Assembly (NCBI RefSeq): GCF_001552195.1
Contig: NZ_BCQS01000005.1
Coordinates: 558,001 to 622,000 of the forward strand
DNA length: 64,000 nt
Reading direction: 5' to 3'
From: Actinomadura latina NBRC 106108
GTDB lineage: Bacteria > Actinomycetota > Actinomycetes > Streptosporangiales > Streptosporangiaceae
The notes under the pieces were generated by a model. That model was not told the DNA's origin and did no database searches. It saw only the letters and a list, made by a program, of their open reading frames with translations. Shown here one piece after another: positions 17,241 through 25,707 of the stretch. Numbering within the stretch: the stretch's first letter is position 1; every line of letters starts with the position of its first letter. Both the position numbers and the translations under genes were made by a program.

Positions 17241-18449
17241 CTAGGTCAGATCGCGGACTAGTGCGTCGGCCAGGAGACGGCCTCGGAGGGTCAGGACGAC
17301 TCGTCCCTGCTCATAGGAGTCTCGTTCCACCAGGCCATCGTCGATGGCTCTGCGGACGGCCTTGTCGTCCAGCAGGTCGGCGGGGCAGCCCTGTGCCAGG
17401 CGGAGTTCGAGCATGATGCGCTCGATGTGGCGGTCGTCGCCGGTCAAGACCTCCCTGGCGTGCGCGGGCGTGGTGCCTTCGGCCAGGCGGGAGGCGTAGG
17501 CGGCGGGATGCTTGACGTTCCACCAGCGGGTCCCCCCGACGTGGCTGTGCGCGCCCGGGCCGACGCCCCACCAGTCGGCGCCCGTCCAATAGAGCATGTT
17601 GTGGCGGCACGCGGCGGAGGGGTCGGCGGCCCAGTTGGAGATCTCATACCAGTGCAGGCCGTGGGCGCGGAGCATCTCGTCGGCGATGAGGTACCGGTCG
17701 GCCATGGCGTCGTCGTCGGGGGCCGTGAGTTCGCCGCGTTTCACCTGGGCGGCCAGGCGGGTGCCCTCTTCGACGATGAGCGCGTACGCAGAAACGTGGT
17801 CGGGTTCCGACGCCAGGGCCGCCTCTAGGGAGGCCCTCCAGTCGTCGTCGGTTTCGCCTGGTGTGCCGTAGATGAGGTCGAGGTTGATGTGCTCGAAGCC
17901 TGCCTTGCGCGTCCACTCGACGACTTGGGGGACGCGTCCGGGACTGTGTGCGCGTTCGAGGACGGCCAGGACGTGCTCGCGCGCGCTCTGCATGCCGTAC
18001 GAGATCCTGGTGAACCCGGCCTCGCGGAGCTTGGCCACATAGGACTCGTCCACCGACTCCGGGTTCGCCTCTGTGGTGACCTCCGCGTCCTCCGCGAGCC
18101 CGAACTCGGCGTCGATGGCGGCCAGGACACGGCCCAGGTCGCCCGGCGGAAGCAGCGTCGGCGTACCGCCGCCCACGAAGACCGTCTCGACGGGGAGGTC
18201 CACGTCCCCGAGGACGCGCCGCGCCATCCGCACCTCGGTGATGGCGGTATCGGCGTAGGAGTCACGGCTCGCGCCAGGCCCGAGCTCCGTCGCCGTGTAG
18301 GTGTTGAAGTCGCAGTACCCGCACCGCGTCACGCAGAAGGGCACGTGGACGTAGAAGGCGAACGGGCGGCCTCCGAGGCCGTCCAGGGCACTGGCGGGCA
18401 GCGCGCCGTCGGAGGGGACGGGATCACCGTCGGGAAGGGTCGAGGGCAC
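17241..18449 (-). CDS. hemW: heme chaperone HemW (radical SAM, formerly coproporphyrinogen III oxidase-like)
   Basis: The 402-residue protein has the radical-SAM motif CVTRCGYC (Cys 39, 43, 46), the VGGGTPT SAM-binding segment, and the C-terminal HemN domain. HemW binds heme and hands it to respiratory proteins. The extra N-terminal cysteine typical of true HemN is absent and CxxxCxxC is followed by DF, as in HemW. The start GTG has a close TTGAGGG ribosome site. It is conserved next to DUF3097 and hrcA, with lepA usually upstream; here about 3.8 kb of other genes separate it from lepA. Confidence 0.93.
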   Translation of the reverse strand: MPSTLPDGDPVPSDGALPASALDGLGGRPFAFYVHVPFCVTRCGYCDFNTYTATELGPGASRDSYADTAITEVRMARRVLGDVDLPVETVFVGGGTPTLLPPGDLGRVLAAIDAEFGLAEDAEVTTEANPESVDESYVAKLREAGFTRISYGMQSAREHVLAVLERAHSPGRVPQVVEWTRKAGFEHINLDLIYGTPGETDDDWRASLEAALASEPDHVSAYALIVEEGTRLAAQVKRGELTAPDDDAMADRYLIADEMLRAHGLHWYEISNWAADPSAACRHNMLYWTGADWWGVGPGAHSHVGGTRWWNVKHPAAYASRLAEGTTPAHAREVLTGDDRHIERIMLELRLAQGCPADLLDDKAVRRAIDDGLVERDSYEQGRVVLTLRGRLLADALVRDLT

Positions 18450-18496
18450 CCCTCAAGTCTGCCTCGTCCGGCCGCCTGCTCGGACCCGTCGAACTT

Positions 18497-18530
18497 CAGG
18501 CCCCGCCCGTCAGGCCCCGCCCGTCAGGCC
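18497..18530 (-). repeat. 14-bp tandem repeat spanning a stop codon
   Basis: CAGGCCCCGCCCGT is repeated exactly at 18497-18510 and 18511-18524 and begins a third time. Each copy carries TGA on the minus strand. The functional stop of the next gene (complement 18524-18526) lies at the repeat junction. Confidence 0.8.
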
Positions 18531-18964
18531 TCGTCGAGCTTCGCGCGCAGCCAGTCCGGGATGTGGGCCTCCGCGCGGGGGAAGCGGTCGAGGTCCAGGG
18601 CGTAGGCGGACGGGGTGAGGGGCGGGGTGAAATCCGGCTCCCCGTCGTAGTCGAACTCGGCGCTGAACCGGCCCGAGCGCTCGATCCGCAGCCGCGCGGT
18701 GAACCAGGCGCCCTTGCCGTTCCGGTACATGACGCGGCGCAGCTCGTCCATCCTGCCGATGGCCTGCCCGGGCGGGATCGCGGTGAGCCGCCCGCCGTCG
18801 GCGTCCTCCACCTCGAACGAGGCGCTGTCGATGCCCACGGTCGCGCGGAACTCGAAGTCGAGCCGCTCCCAGCCGTCCGGGGCCGCGGAGCGCAGCGCGC
18901 GGACGGCGCCGTTCACCGTCTCCCGCTCCTTGGCGGAACGCAGAACCTGCTCGGGGTGGGTCAC
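18524..18964 (-). CDS. putative YezG/DUF600-like immunity (antitoxin-fold) protein
   Basis: The 146-residue acidic protein has no membrane segment. Its pattern is an N-terminal helix, WERLDFEFRATVG, a central helix with MDELRRVMYRNGKGAWFTARLRIERSGRFSAEFDYDG split over about residues 80-115, then PSAYALDLDRFPRAEAHIPDWL. This resembles the YezG/DUF600 family of immunity proteins that protect against polymorphic-toxin nucleases. The match is by eye and moderate. The start GTG is set by GGAGGTAGC directly upstream. No toxin gene is adjacent. The neighbours are hemW and a divergent gene of unknown function. Confidence 0.5.
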   Translation of the reverse strand: MTHPEQVLRSAKERETVNGAVRALRSAAPDGWERLDFEFRATVGIDSASFEVEDADGGRLTAIPPGQAIGRMDELRRVMYRNGKGAWFTARLRIERSGRFSAEFDYDGEPDFTPPLTPSAYALDLDRFPRAEAHIPDWLRAKLDEA

Positions 18965-19112
18965 GCTACCTCCGGGAGGTCGGGTCCGGACCGTCTGGCC
19001 GCTGCCTCCGACCGTATCGACATACGCGCCGAGGTCGAGCAACCCCCGCCGTGTCGTCGGGAAACCACCCGCCGGGCGGCCGGAATGGAGCGTGCCGACC
19101 CTCTTGGGTGGA

Positions 19113-19118
19113 TAGTGT
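19113..19118 (+). promoter_or_regulatory. -10 box, probable leaderless promoter
   Basis: TAGTGT begins 13 bases before the ATG at 19126, and no ribosome binding site is present. Confidence 0.45.
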
Positions 19119-19125
19119 CGTCGGG

Positions 19126-20022
19126 ATGGTGGACGAGGGTGCGACCGAGCGGGGACGCGCGCCGGCGCGCGTGCTGCTGCGGGGCGGGCCGGACGGCTGG
19201 CACTGCGTGGTGGTCGACGGCGCGGGCGGCGAGCGGCGTTCGGACTTCCCCGGCGCGGGGACGCGCTGGTCGACGGGCGCGGGCGGCGATCCCGAACCGC
19301 CGTGGTGGCGCCGCCGGCTCGCCGAGACGGCCGAGGGACTGCGGGAGGCGGTCGCCGAGCGGCTGACCGACGCGACGTTCCGGGCCCTCGGCGTGGAGAC
19401 CGTGATCACCTGGTTCGCGGTGGACGAGCCCGTCGCCTGGGAAGGGCTCGTCACGCTCCGGGAGGCCGATCCGGCGCGGTTCCCCGGCCGGGTAGCGCCG
19501 TTCGTGATCACGCTGGAGCCGGGGCGCGGGGCGCTGCTGCCGGACGCGAGCCTGCTGTTCTCCACCCAGGCCGCCGACGCGTGGACGACGCTCGCCGCGG
19601 TCTCCGACCGCTGCGGCACCCGCCCGCCGAAGGCGTCGCTGCTGTGCGGCTGGGCCGACCACCGCAGCGTGCGGGTGGGGCGCGGGACGCTGGCGCTGTC
19701 CACCGGCCGCGGCGAGGACGGCGTGGAGCGGCTCGCCGAGATCTGCGGGACGCGGTCGCCCGGCTGGAGCGGCAACCCGGAGATGCGGTTCCGGCTGGAC
19801 GGCGTCGACCTGCTCGACGAGCCCGCCCACGACGTGGTCCGGCTGCTGGGTGAACTGGGGCACGAGGCCGTCCGGCGGGGACGGACGGTCCGGCTGGCGG
19901 CGTCCGGCCTGACCCTGTACGGGCCCGACCGGCCGGGTGACGCGGAGCCCTTCACGGCCGTGTCGCTGCAGCCGCCGGCGGCGCCCGCGGCGCTCCGGAT
20001 CCCGCACCGCAGCCGCGTCTGA
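19126..20022 (+). CDS. conserved hypothetical protein
   Basis: This 298-residue soluble protein belongs to no family I can name. It has an N-terminal beta-rich segment (ARVLLRGGPDGWHCVVVDG), a WWRRRLAETAEGLREAVAERL helix near 70, and VETVITWFAVDEPVAWEG near 100. A C-terminal repeat of beta strands with two cysteines follows (CGTRPPKASLLCGWADH near 180). It has no signal peptide and no transmembrane helix. Codon bias matches the neighbours. It diverges from the putative immunity gene, with the shared 161-bp region carrying its -10 box. The frame stays open 75 bases upstream, but the promoter position favours ATG 19126. Confidence 0.7.
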   Translation: MVDEGATERGRAPARVLLRGGPDGWHCVVVDGAGGERRSDFPGAGTRWSTGAGGDPEPPWWRRRLAETAEGLREAVAERLTDATFRALGVETVITWFAVDEPVAWEGLVTLREADPARFPGRVAPFVITLEPGRGALLPDASLLFSTQAADAWTTLAAVSDRCGTRPPKASLLCGWADHRSVRVGRGTLALSTGRGEDGVERLAEICGTRSPGWSGNPEMRFRLDGVDLLDEPAHDVVRLLGELGHEAVRRGRTVRLAASGLTLYGPDRPGDAEPFTAVSLQPPAAPAALRIPHRSRV

Positions 20023-20084
20023 CGGCTCACGAAGCCGACGCCCACGGGCTACCGCGCCGTCACCGGAACGCGACCCGGCGGCCC

Positions 20085-20090
20085 TAGTTT
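20085..20090 (+). promoter_or_regulatory. -10 box, probable leaderless promoter
   Basis: TAGTTT begins 14 bases before the ATG at 20099, with no ribosome site between them. Confidence 0.45.
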
Positions 20091-20098
20091 CCCTGATC

Positions 20099-21514
20099 AT
20101 GAGAAGCCGTGCGCGTCATGCCGTGCTCGCCGTGACCGGCGCCGCCCTCGCCGGCGCTCCCCTCACCCTCACCGCCCCGCCCGCCCACGCCGCCCCGCTC
20201 GCCCACGCCCCCTCGTCCAGCACGATCACCGTCCGCCGCGGCGGCCCCGCCAGATCGCTGCCGTTCACCGCCCGCCGCGACGGAGAGGCCGTCATCTCCT
20301 TCGCCGCGTCGGCCCCGGGCGTCTCGTGGGTGCGCAAGGGCGCCGAGTCCGCCGTCGTGTCGATCGCGGTGGACGGACGCCATGTGACCGACCTCGTCGT
20401 CCCCTCGTCCGACCCGATCCCCCGGAGCCTCGGGCTCGGACATGTCGGGAAGGGCCGCCACAAGGTGACGCTGCGCTTCGGGAAGGGCGGCGCGCCCGCC
20501 GCCCGCCGCGTCACCCTGCGGGGTACCGGGGTCCGGGTGTCGGACGCGCTCGCCCTGCGCCACGCCCCGGTCGTCGTCGGCCGGACGGGCTGGCCCTTCG
20601 GCGACCCCTACCAGAACGCCACCACCGACACCCCGCTGATCGCCTGGCACGAGACGCGGGCCGCCGCCGCGCCCGGGCACCGCGTCATCGAGTACTCCGT
20701 GGTCTGGAGCAACGAGGACGGCGGCACCGACACGCCCGCGCTCATGGCCCGCTGGGGCCGGACGACCGACATCGAGTGGGTGTACCGGGTCGAGGTGGAC
20801 GCGTCCGGGAACCGGGTGGACGGAACCGCCGTCTACCAGGCGCCCCTGCACCTCACGCTCAAGTTCACCGGCCGCTACGAGGGCGATCATCCGGTGCTGC
20901 AGACCTGCACGCAGAACAACAACATGTGCGACGTGATCTCACCGGACCCACCGCTGCGCTTCCTCCTCGACGCGTCCCGGACGCGGCCGGACGGACGCGC
21001 CCGCGAGGTCGTCATGGACCGCGAGCCGTGGACGTACCGGGTCGCGGCGCAGGAGATGGTGCGGGAAGGCGAGATCGAGGACCCGTCCGATCCGGCGACG
21101 CGGGCGGTCGGCGACCAGCGCACGTACCTGTTCGCGGAGTTGACCAAGGCGACGGGCGCGGCGACCGGGAGCGGGGCGGTGCCGGGTGTGGCGCTCGGGG
21201 TCCGGCTGAAGTCCGACCCGTCCAGGCTGTACCGGTCCGACCATGACGAGCCGACGTGGGCGATCGACCGTGACGGCGCCGTCGCCACGACCGTCGAACT
21301 GCCCGAGGGGACGCGGGTCTCCGACATCGCGAGCATCGAAGCGGTCCGCCGTCCGACCGGGCTCGGTGACAACGGCGCGCCGGCCACGGTCACGTCCGTG
21401 AACCGGGGGTTCTTCCTCGACGAGTCGTACCTGCCGCAGCCGTCGTCCATCGCCTGGACGGGCTCGGTCACGCTCACCCCGGCGAACCCGTCCGCCGTCA
21501 TCTGGCGGCCCTGA
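20099..21514 (+). CDS. secreted protein of unknown function
   Basis: The 471-residue product starts with a clear Sec signal peptide (RSRARH, then a hydrophobic core, APPAHA cleavage near residue 30). The mature part is beta-strand-rich. It includes a likely carbohydrate-binding-like N-terminal half (ITVRRGGPARSLPF ... SVAVDGRHV-type strands) and a middle region with WSNEDGGTDTPALMARWGRTTDIEWVY near 205-230. The only two mature cysteines sit in CTQNNNMC near 265 and probably form a disulfide. The acidic TDIEW and NEDGGTD segments could bind metal, but no catalytic motif is certain. It is followed by a strong terminator, so it is monocistronic. Confidence 0.75.
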   Translation: MRSRARHAVLAVTGAALAGAPLTLTAPPAHAAPLAHAPSSSTITVRRGGPARSLPFTARRDGEAVISFAASAPGVSWVRKGAESAVVSIAVDGRHVTDLVVPSSDPIPRSLGLGHVGKGRHKVTLRFGKGGAPAARRVTLRGTGVRVSDALALRHAPVVVGRTGWPFGDPYQNATTDTPLIAWHETRAAAAPGHRVIEYSVVWSNEDGGTDTPALMARWGRTTDIEWVYRVEVDASGNRVDGTAVYQAPLHLTLKFTGRYEGDHPVLQTCTQNNNMCDVISPDPPLRFLLDASRTRPDGRAREVVMDREPWTYRVAAQEMVREGEIEDPSDPATRAVGDQRTYLFAELTKATGAATGSGAVPGVALGVRLKSDPSRLYRSDHDEPTWAIDRDGAVATTVELPEGTRVSDIASIEAVRRPTGLGDNGAPATVTSVNRGFFLDESYLPQPSSIAWTGSVTLTPANPSAVIWRP

Positions 21515-21523
21515 TCACCTTCG

Positions 21524-21563
21524 CCGCCCGGCCCGTGGCGCGAAACGGCCACGGGCCGGGCGG
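21524..21563 (+). terminator. GC hairpin terminator after the secreted protein gene
   Basis: A 16-bp perfect stem (arms 21524-21539 and 21548-21563; core GCCCGGCCCGTGGC) with an eight-base loop GCGAAACG lies ten bases after the stop. There is no U-tract, as usual in high-GC actinobacteria. Confidence 0.8.
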
Positions 21564-21583
21564 GTGAAGGAACCGGTCCGAAC

Positions 21584-21611
21584 TTCTCACGCGTCGAAAG
21601 AGTCATACACT
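21584..21611 (+). promoter_or_regulatory. possible sigma-70-type promoter of the DUF4870 gene
   Basis: TTCTCA (21584-21589), 16 bases, TACACT (21606-21611). Transcription would start near 21618, leaving a leader of about 50 bases that contains the GGAGAGG ribosome site. A GGAAC at 21569 also hints at ECF control, but its spacing to CGTC is one or two bases long. Confidence 0.35.
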
Positions 21612-21667
21612 TCGCGCAATAGCTCGCACAGCGAACGCGCAGCGAACTAGAGGAGAGGACGTCCGCC

Positions 21668-22201
21668 ATGGCCTACGGGCCTCCCCCGTCGCCCGGTCAA
21701 GGGCAGCAGCCTGGATGGCAGGCGCAGCCGCAGCAGCAGGCACCGTGGCAGCAGCCCGGGAACGCGTGGCAGCAACCCCAGCAGGGTCAGCCGGCCCAGC
21801 AGCAGCCCAACGCGGCCTGGCAGCAGCCGCAGCAGGGCGGACACACCGCCCAGATACCCGGGCACTACGGGCCCGTCAGCGACGACGACAGGACGTGGTC
21901 GCTCATGGCGTACGTGGGCCAGTTCCTCGTCGGCGCGGTCGCACCGGCCATCGTCTACTTCGGCAAGGCCCGCTCGCCGTTCGTCCGGCGGCACGCCGCG
22001 CAGGGCCTCAACATGGGCGTCGCCGCCATCGCGGTGTGGTTCGTCTTCGGCCTGCTGTCCCTCGTCGCCGAGTTCTTCATCTGGGTGCCGCTGCTGTTCA
22101 CGGCCGCCGTGATGTTCTTCCTCGTCTACGCGGGACGGGCCGCCAACCGCGGTGAGTTCCGGAGCGTCCCGGCCGCGGTGGCGTGGCCCATCATCAAGTA
22201 G
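21668..22201 (+). CDS. DUF4870 domain membrane protein with Gln/Pro-rich N-terminus
   Basis: In this 177-residue protein, residues 1-65 are low-complexity (Q, P, G, W) with repeats such as AWQQPQQG. The DUF4870 domain follows: DRTWSLMAYVGQFLVGAVAPAI, then FVRRHAAQGLN and two more hydrophobic helices (three helices at about 78-100, 118-140 and 142-160). The QGLN motif is diagnostic of this Tic20-like family of unknown function. The ATG is preceded by GGAGAGG. Its stop codon lies in one arm of a hairpin whose other arm holds the lepA stop. Confidence 0.88.
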   Translation: MAYGPPPSPGQGQQPGWQAQPQQQAPWQQPGNAWQQPQQGQPAQQQPNAAWQQPQQGGHTAQIPGHYGPVSDDDRTWSLMAYVGQFLVGAVAPAIVYFGKARSPFVRRHAAQGLNMGVAAIAVWFVFGLLSLVAEFFIWVPLLFTAAVMFFLVYAGRAANRGEFRSVPAAVAWPIIK

Positions 22202-22221
22202 CCCGTCACCAGGTAGCCGGG

Positions 22222-22225
<4 letters not shown>
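22198..22225. terminator. bidirectional hairpin between DUF4870 gene and lepA
   Basis: GTAGCCCG (22198-22205) pairs with CGGGCTAC (22218-22225) across a 12-base loop. The left arm contains the TAG of the + strand gene and the right arm the TAG of lepA on the - strand, so one palindrome serves both convergent ends. Confidence 0.6.
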
Positions 22226-24099
<1,874 letters not shown>

Positions 24100-24156
24100 G
24101 GATATGTGTGCTTCCATAGTCCCATGCCGGGCCCGATGCTCCGTGCACGGCCCGGT

Positions 24157-24185
24157 TTGGGGCAGGCCCCGGTGATTGGTAGGCT
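24157..24185 (+). promoter_or_regulatory. promoter of rpsT
   Basis: TTGGGG (24157-24162), 17 bases, TAGGCT (24180-24185). Transcription would start near 24192, giving a leader of about 115 bases in front of the S20 start codon, long enough for ribosomal-protein feedback control. Confidence 0.5.
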
Positions 24186-24305
24186 GTGCGACTGCGTGTG
24201 GCGTAGCGTCGTGCCCCGGGGGCACCGTCCCGCCCCCGTTCAGACATTCTGTTGGAGCCTGCCGGTGAGCAGGCGTGGATCGCAACCAAGCTGAGGCACT
24301 ACGAC

Positions 24306-24575
24306 GTGGCTAACATCAAGTCCCAGATCAAGCGCAACAAGCAGAACGAGAAGGCCCGCCTGCGCAACAAGGCCGTCAAGTCGGAGCTGAAGACGGCGAT
24401 CCGCAAGTTCCGCGAGGCCGCCGACGCGGGCAACGTCGACGACGCCGTCGCCGCGCAGCGCAACGCCGCGCGCAAGCTGGACAAGGCGGTCAGCAAGGGC
24501 GTCATCCACAAGAACCAGGCCGCCAACCGCAAGTCGGCGATCGCCAAGCAGGCCGCCGCCCTGCAGGCCAAGTAA
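24306..24575 (+). CDS. rpsT: 30S ribosomal protein S20
   Basis: This 89-residue, very basic helical protein ([20 protein letters not shown] at the N-terminus) binds 16S rRNA early in 30S assembly. GTG 24306 gives the classical S20 N-terminus and is preceded by GAGG nine bases upstream. The frame extends upstream, but that part is not S20-like. A strong hairpin terminator follows 12 bases after the stop. Confidence 0.97.
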   Translation: MANIKSQIKRNKQNEKARLRNKAVKSELKTAIRKFREAADAGNVDDAVAAQRNAARKLDKAVSKGVIHKNQAANRKSAIAKQAAALQAK

Positions 24576-24587
24576 GGGCCGCACGCC

Positions 24588-24614
24588 CGGGGCCGGCCTT
24601 TCGCGCCGGCCCCG
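24588..24614 (+). terminator. terminator after rpsT
   Basis: A ten-base-pair stem CGGGGCCGGC / GCCGGCCCCG with a CTTTCGC loop begins just after the rpsT stop. Confidence 0.75.
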
Positions 24615-24618
24615 ACGC

Positions 24619-25167
24619 ATGTCCATGTCCATGGACGAACGCCGCGTGGTGAAGATCTCGAAGTATCTCGCCAAGCATCTGCGGCACCGCCCCGAGCGGA
24701 TCGGCCTCACCCTCTCGCCGGAGGGCTGGGCGGACGTCGCCGACCTGCTCGCCGCCGCGTCGCGGAACGGCTTCGCGCTGACCCGTTCCGAACTGGAACA
24801 CGTGGTCAGCGTCAACGACAAGAAGCGTTATGAGCTGGACGGGGACCGGATACGGGCCGTCCAGGGGCATTCGGTCCCGGTCGAGCTGAACCTGCCGCCG
24901 GTGGATCCGCCCGAGTTCCTCTACCACGGCACCGTCCGCCATTCCGCGGACGCCATTCTGCGCGAGGGGCTGCGGCCGATGGGGCGGCACGCCGTCCACC
25001 TGTCCCCCGACCGCGAGACGGCCCGGCGCGTCGGCGCCCGCCGCGGCCGGCCGGTCGTCCTCACGGTCGAATCCGGGCGGATGGCCGCCGACGGGCACGA
25101 GTTCCGGGTCAGCGCGAACGGGGTGTGGCTGGCCGGCTCCGTCCCGCCGGAATATCTCCGCGAATGA
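24619..25167 (+). CDS. kptA: RNA 2'-phosphotransferase KptA/Tpt1
   Basis: Tpt1/KptA removes an RNA 2'-phosphate by transferring it to NAD+, producing ADP-ribose cyclic phosphate. The 182-residue protein has the whole family pattern: SKYLAKHLRHRPERIGL and EGWADVADLL at the N-terminus, IRAVQGHS near 78, LYHGT near 99, GLRPMGRHAVHLS near 115-128, and RRGRPVVLTV. The conserved Arg, His and Arg residues of the active site are present. Bacteria lack the tRNA splicing that needs this enzyme in yeast, so the physiological substrate is unknown. Three in-frame ATGs (24619, 24625, 24631) follow the rpsT terminator immediately, and none has a ribosome site. The 3' end overlaps the convergent HAD gene by 59 bases. 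Confidence 0.9.
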   Translation: MSMSMDERRVVKISKYLAKHLRHRPERIGLTLSPEGWADVADLLAAASRNGFALTRSELEHVVSVNDKKRYELDGDRIRAVQGHSVPVELNLPPVDPPEFLYHGTVRHSADAILREGLRPMGRHAVHLSPDRETARRVGARRGRPVVLTVESGRMAADGHEFRVSANGVWLAGSVPPEYLRE

Positions 25168-25636
25168 CCTCCGCGGCCTCCCAGCCGGGCAGGTGCCGCA
25201 CCCATTCGGGCCCCTGCTCCGGGCCGAACAGATACCGGTAGGGCACGATCTCGCGGATGGCCCGGTGCACGTCCAGCCGGTCGTCGATCATGTGCGTGAT
25301 GCCGAGGTCGGCGCAGTGCCCCGCCTTCTCCGCCCGCCTCCGGCAGAACCGGACGTTCTCTCTGGGCAGGCCCGTCCGAGCGTAGAAGTCATGGTGGTCG
25401 AGCCAGGCCAGCGTCCTCCGCCGGATCCGGTCGCCGCACTTGGAGATGATCCAGGCGCGCCCCTCGAACGCTTCGATGAGCCCGGGCAGCACGTCGTAGA
25501 CGCCCTCGGTCGCGGGCGATGCGAGAGCCTCCTCGAAACTTCCGTCGAGGAAGACGGTGTCCTCGTCGCCGGGGGCCCTCAGTCCCCCGTGAATGACTCG
25601 GCCGAAATCGACGCCGAGCCGAGATTCGATGTCCAT
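25109..25636 (-). CDS. HAD-like hydrolase/nucleotidase family protein
   Basis: The 175-residue protein has a HAD-type N-terminal strand LGVDFGRVIHGG (a nucleophile Asp, but the usual second Asp two positions on is Gly). ISKCGDRIRRRTLAWLDHHDFY follows near 65-85, and the motif IV-like RAEKAGHCADLGITHMIDDRLDV spans about 105-127, with the metal-binding DD pair. This is the layout of small actinobacterial HAD proteins related to 5'-nucleotidases. Replacement of the second motif I aspartate makes catalysis uncertain. ATG 25636 has GAGGGC upstream; an ATG 18 codons earlier would lie inside the lysR dyad region. The last 59 bases overlap kptA on the opposite strand. Confidence 0.72.
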   Translation of the reverse strand: MDIESRLGVDFGRVIHGGLRAPGDEDTVFLDGSFEEALASPATEGVYDVLPGLIEAFEGRAWIISKCGDRIRRRTLAWLDHHDFYARTGLPRENVRFCRRRAEKAGHCADLGITHMIDDRLDVHRAIREIVPYRYLFGPEQGPEWVRHLPGWEAAEVIRGDIPAGRSRPATPRSR

Positions 25637-25671
25637 GCCCTCAACTCTCGGGGCCCGCTCCACTAAATGAG

Positions 25672-25700
25672 AACTATTATTGAGTGCCATTGCTATAGTT
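25672..25700. promoter_or_regulatory. AT-rich dyad operator between the HAD gene and lysR
   Basis: AACTAT (25672-25677) and ATAGTT (25695-25700) form an inverted repeat across 17 bases in an unusually AT-rich segment. The right arm overlaps the -10 box of the lysR gene. Position and symmetry suit self-regulation by the LysR protein and possible control of the divergent HAD gene. Confidence 0.5.
25694..25699 (+). promoter_or_regulatory. -10 box of the lysR gene, probable leaderless promoter
   Basis: TATAGT, close to the TATAAT consensus, begins 14 bases before the ATG at 25708. There is no ribosome site. Confidence 0.55.
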
Positions 25701-25707
25701 TGCGACT

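Noticed and set aside
20439..20446. Third GACATGTC as a SARP target
   Set aside because: It is single, lies inside the coding region of the secreted protein and has no second copy nearby.
21569..21595. ECF-type promoter GGAAC...CGTC before the DUF4870 gene
   Set aside because: The 18-base spacer is longer than the usual 16-17, and a sigma-70-type pair nearby fits as well or better, so I did not list it as a site.
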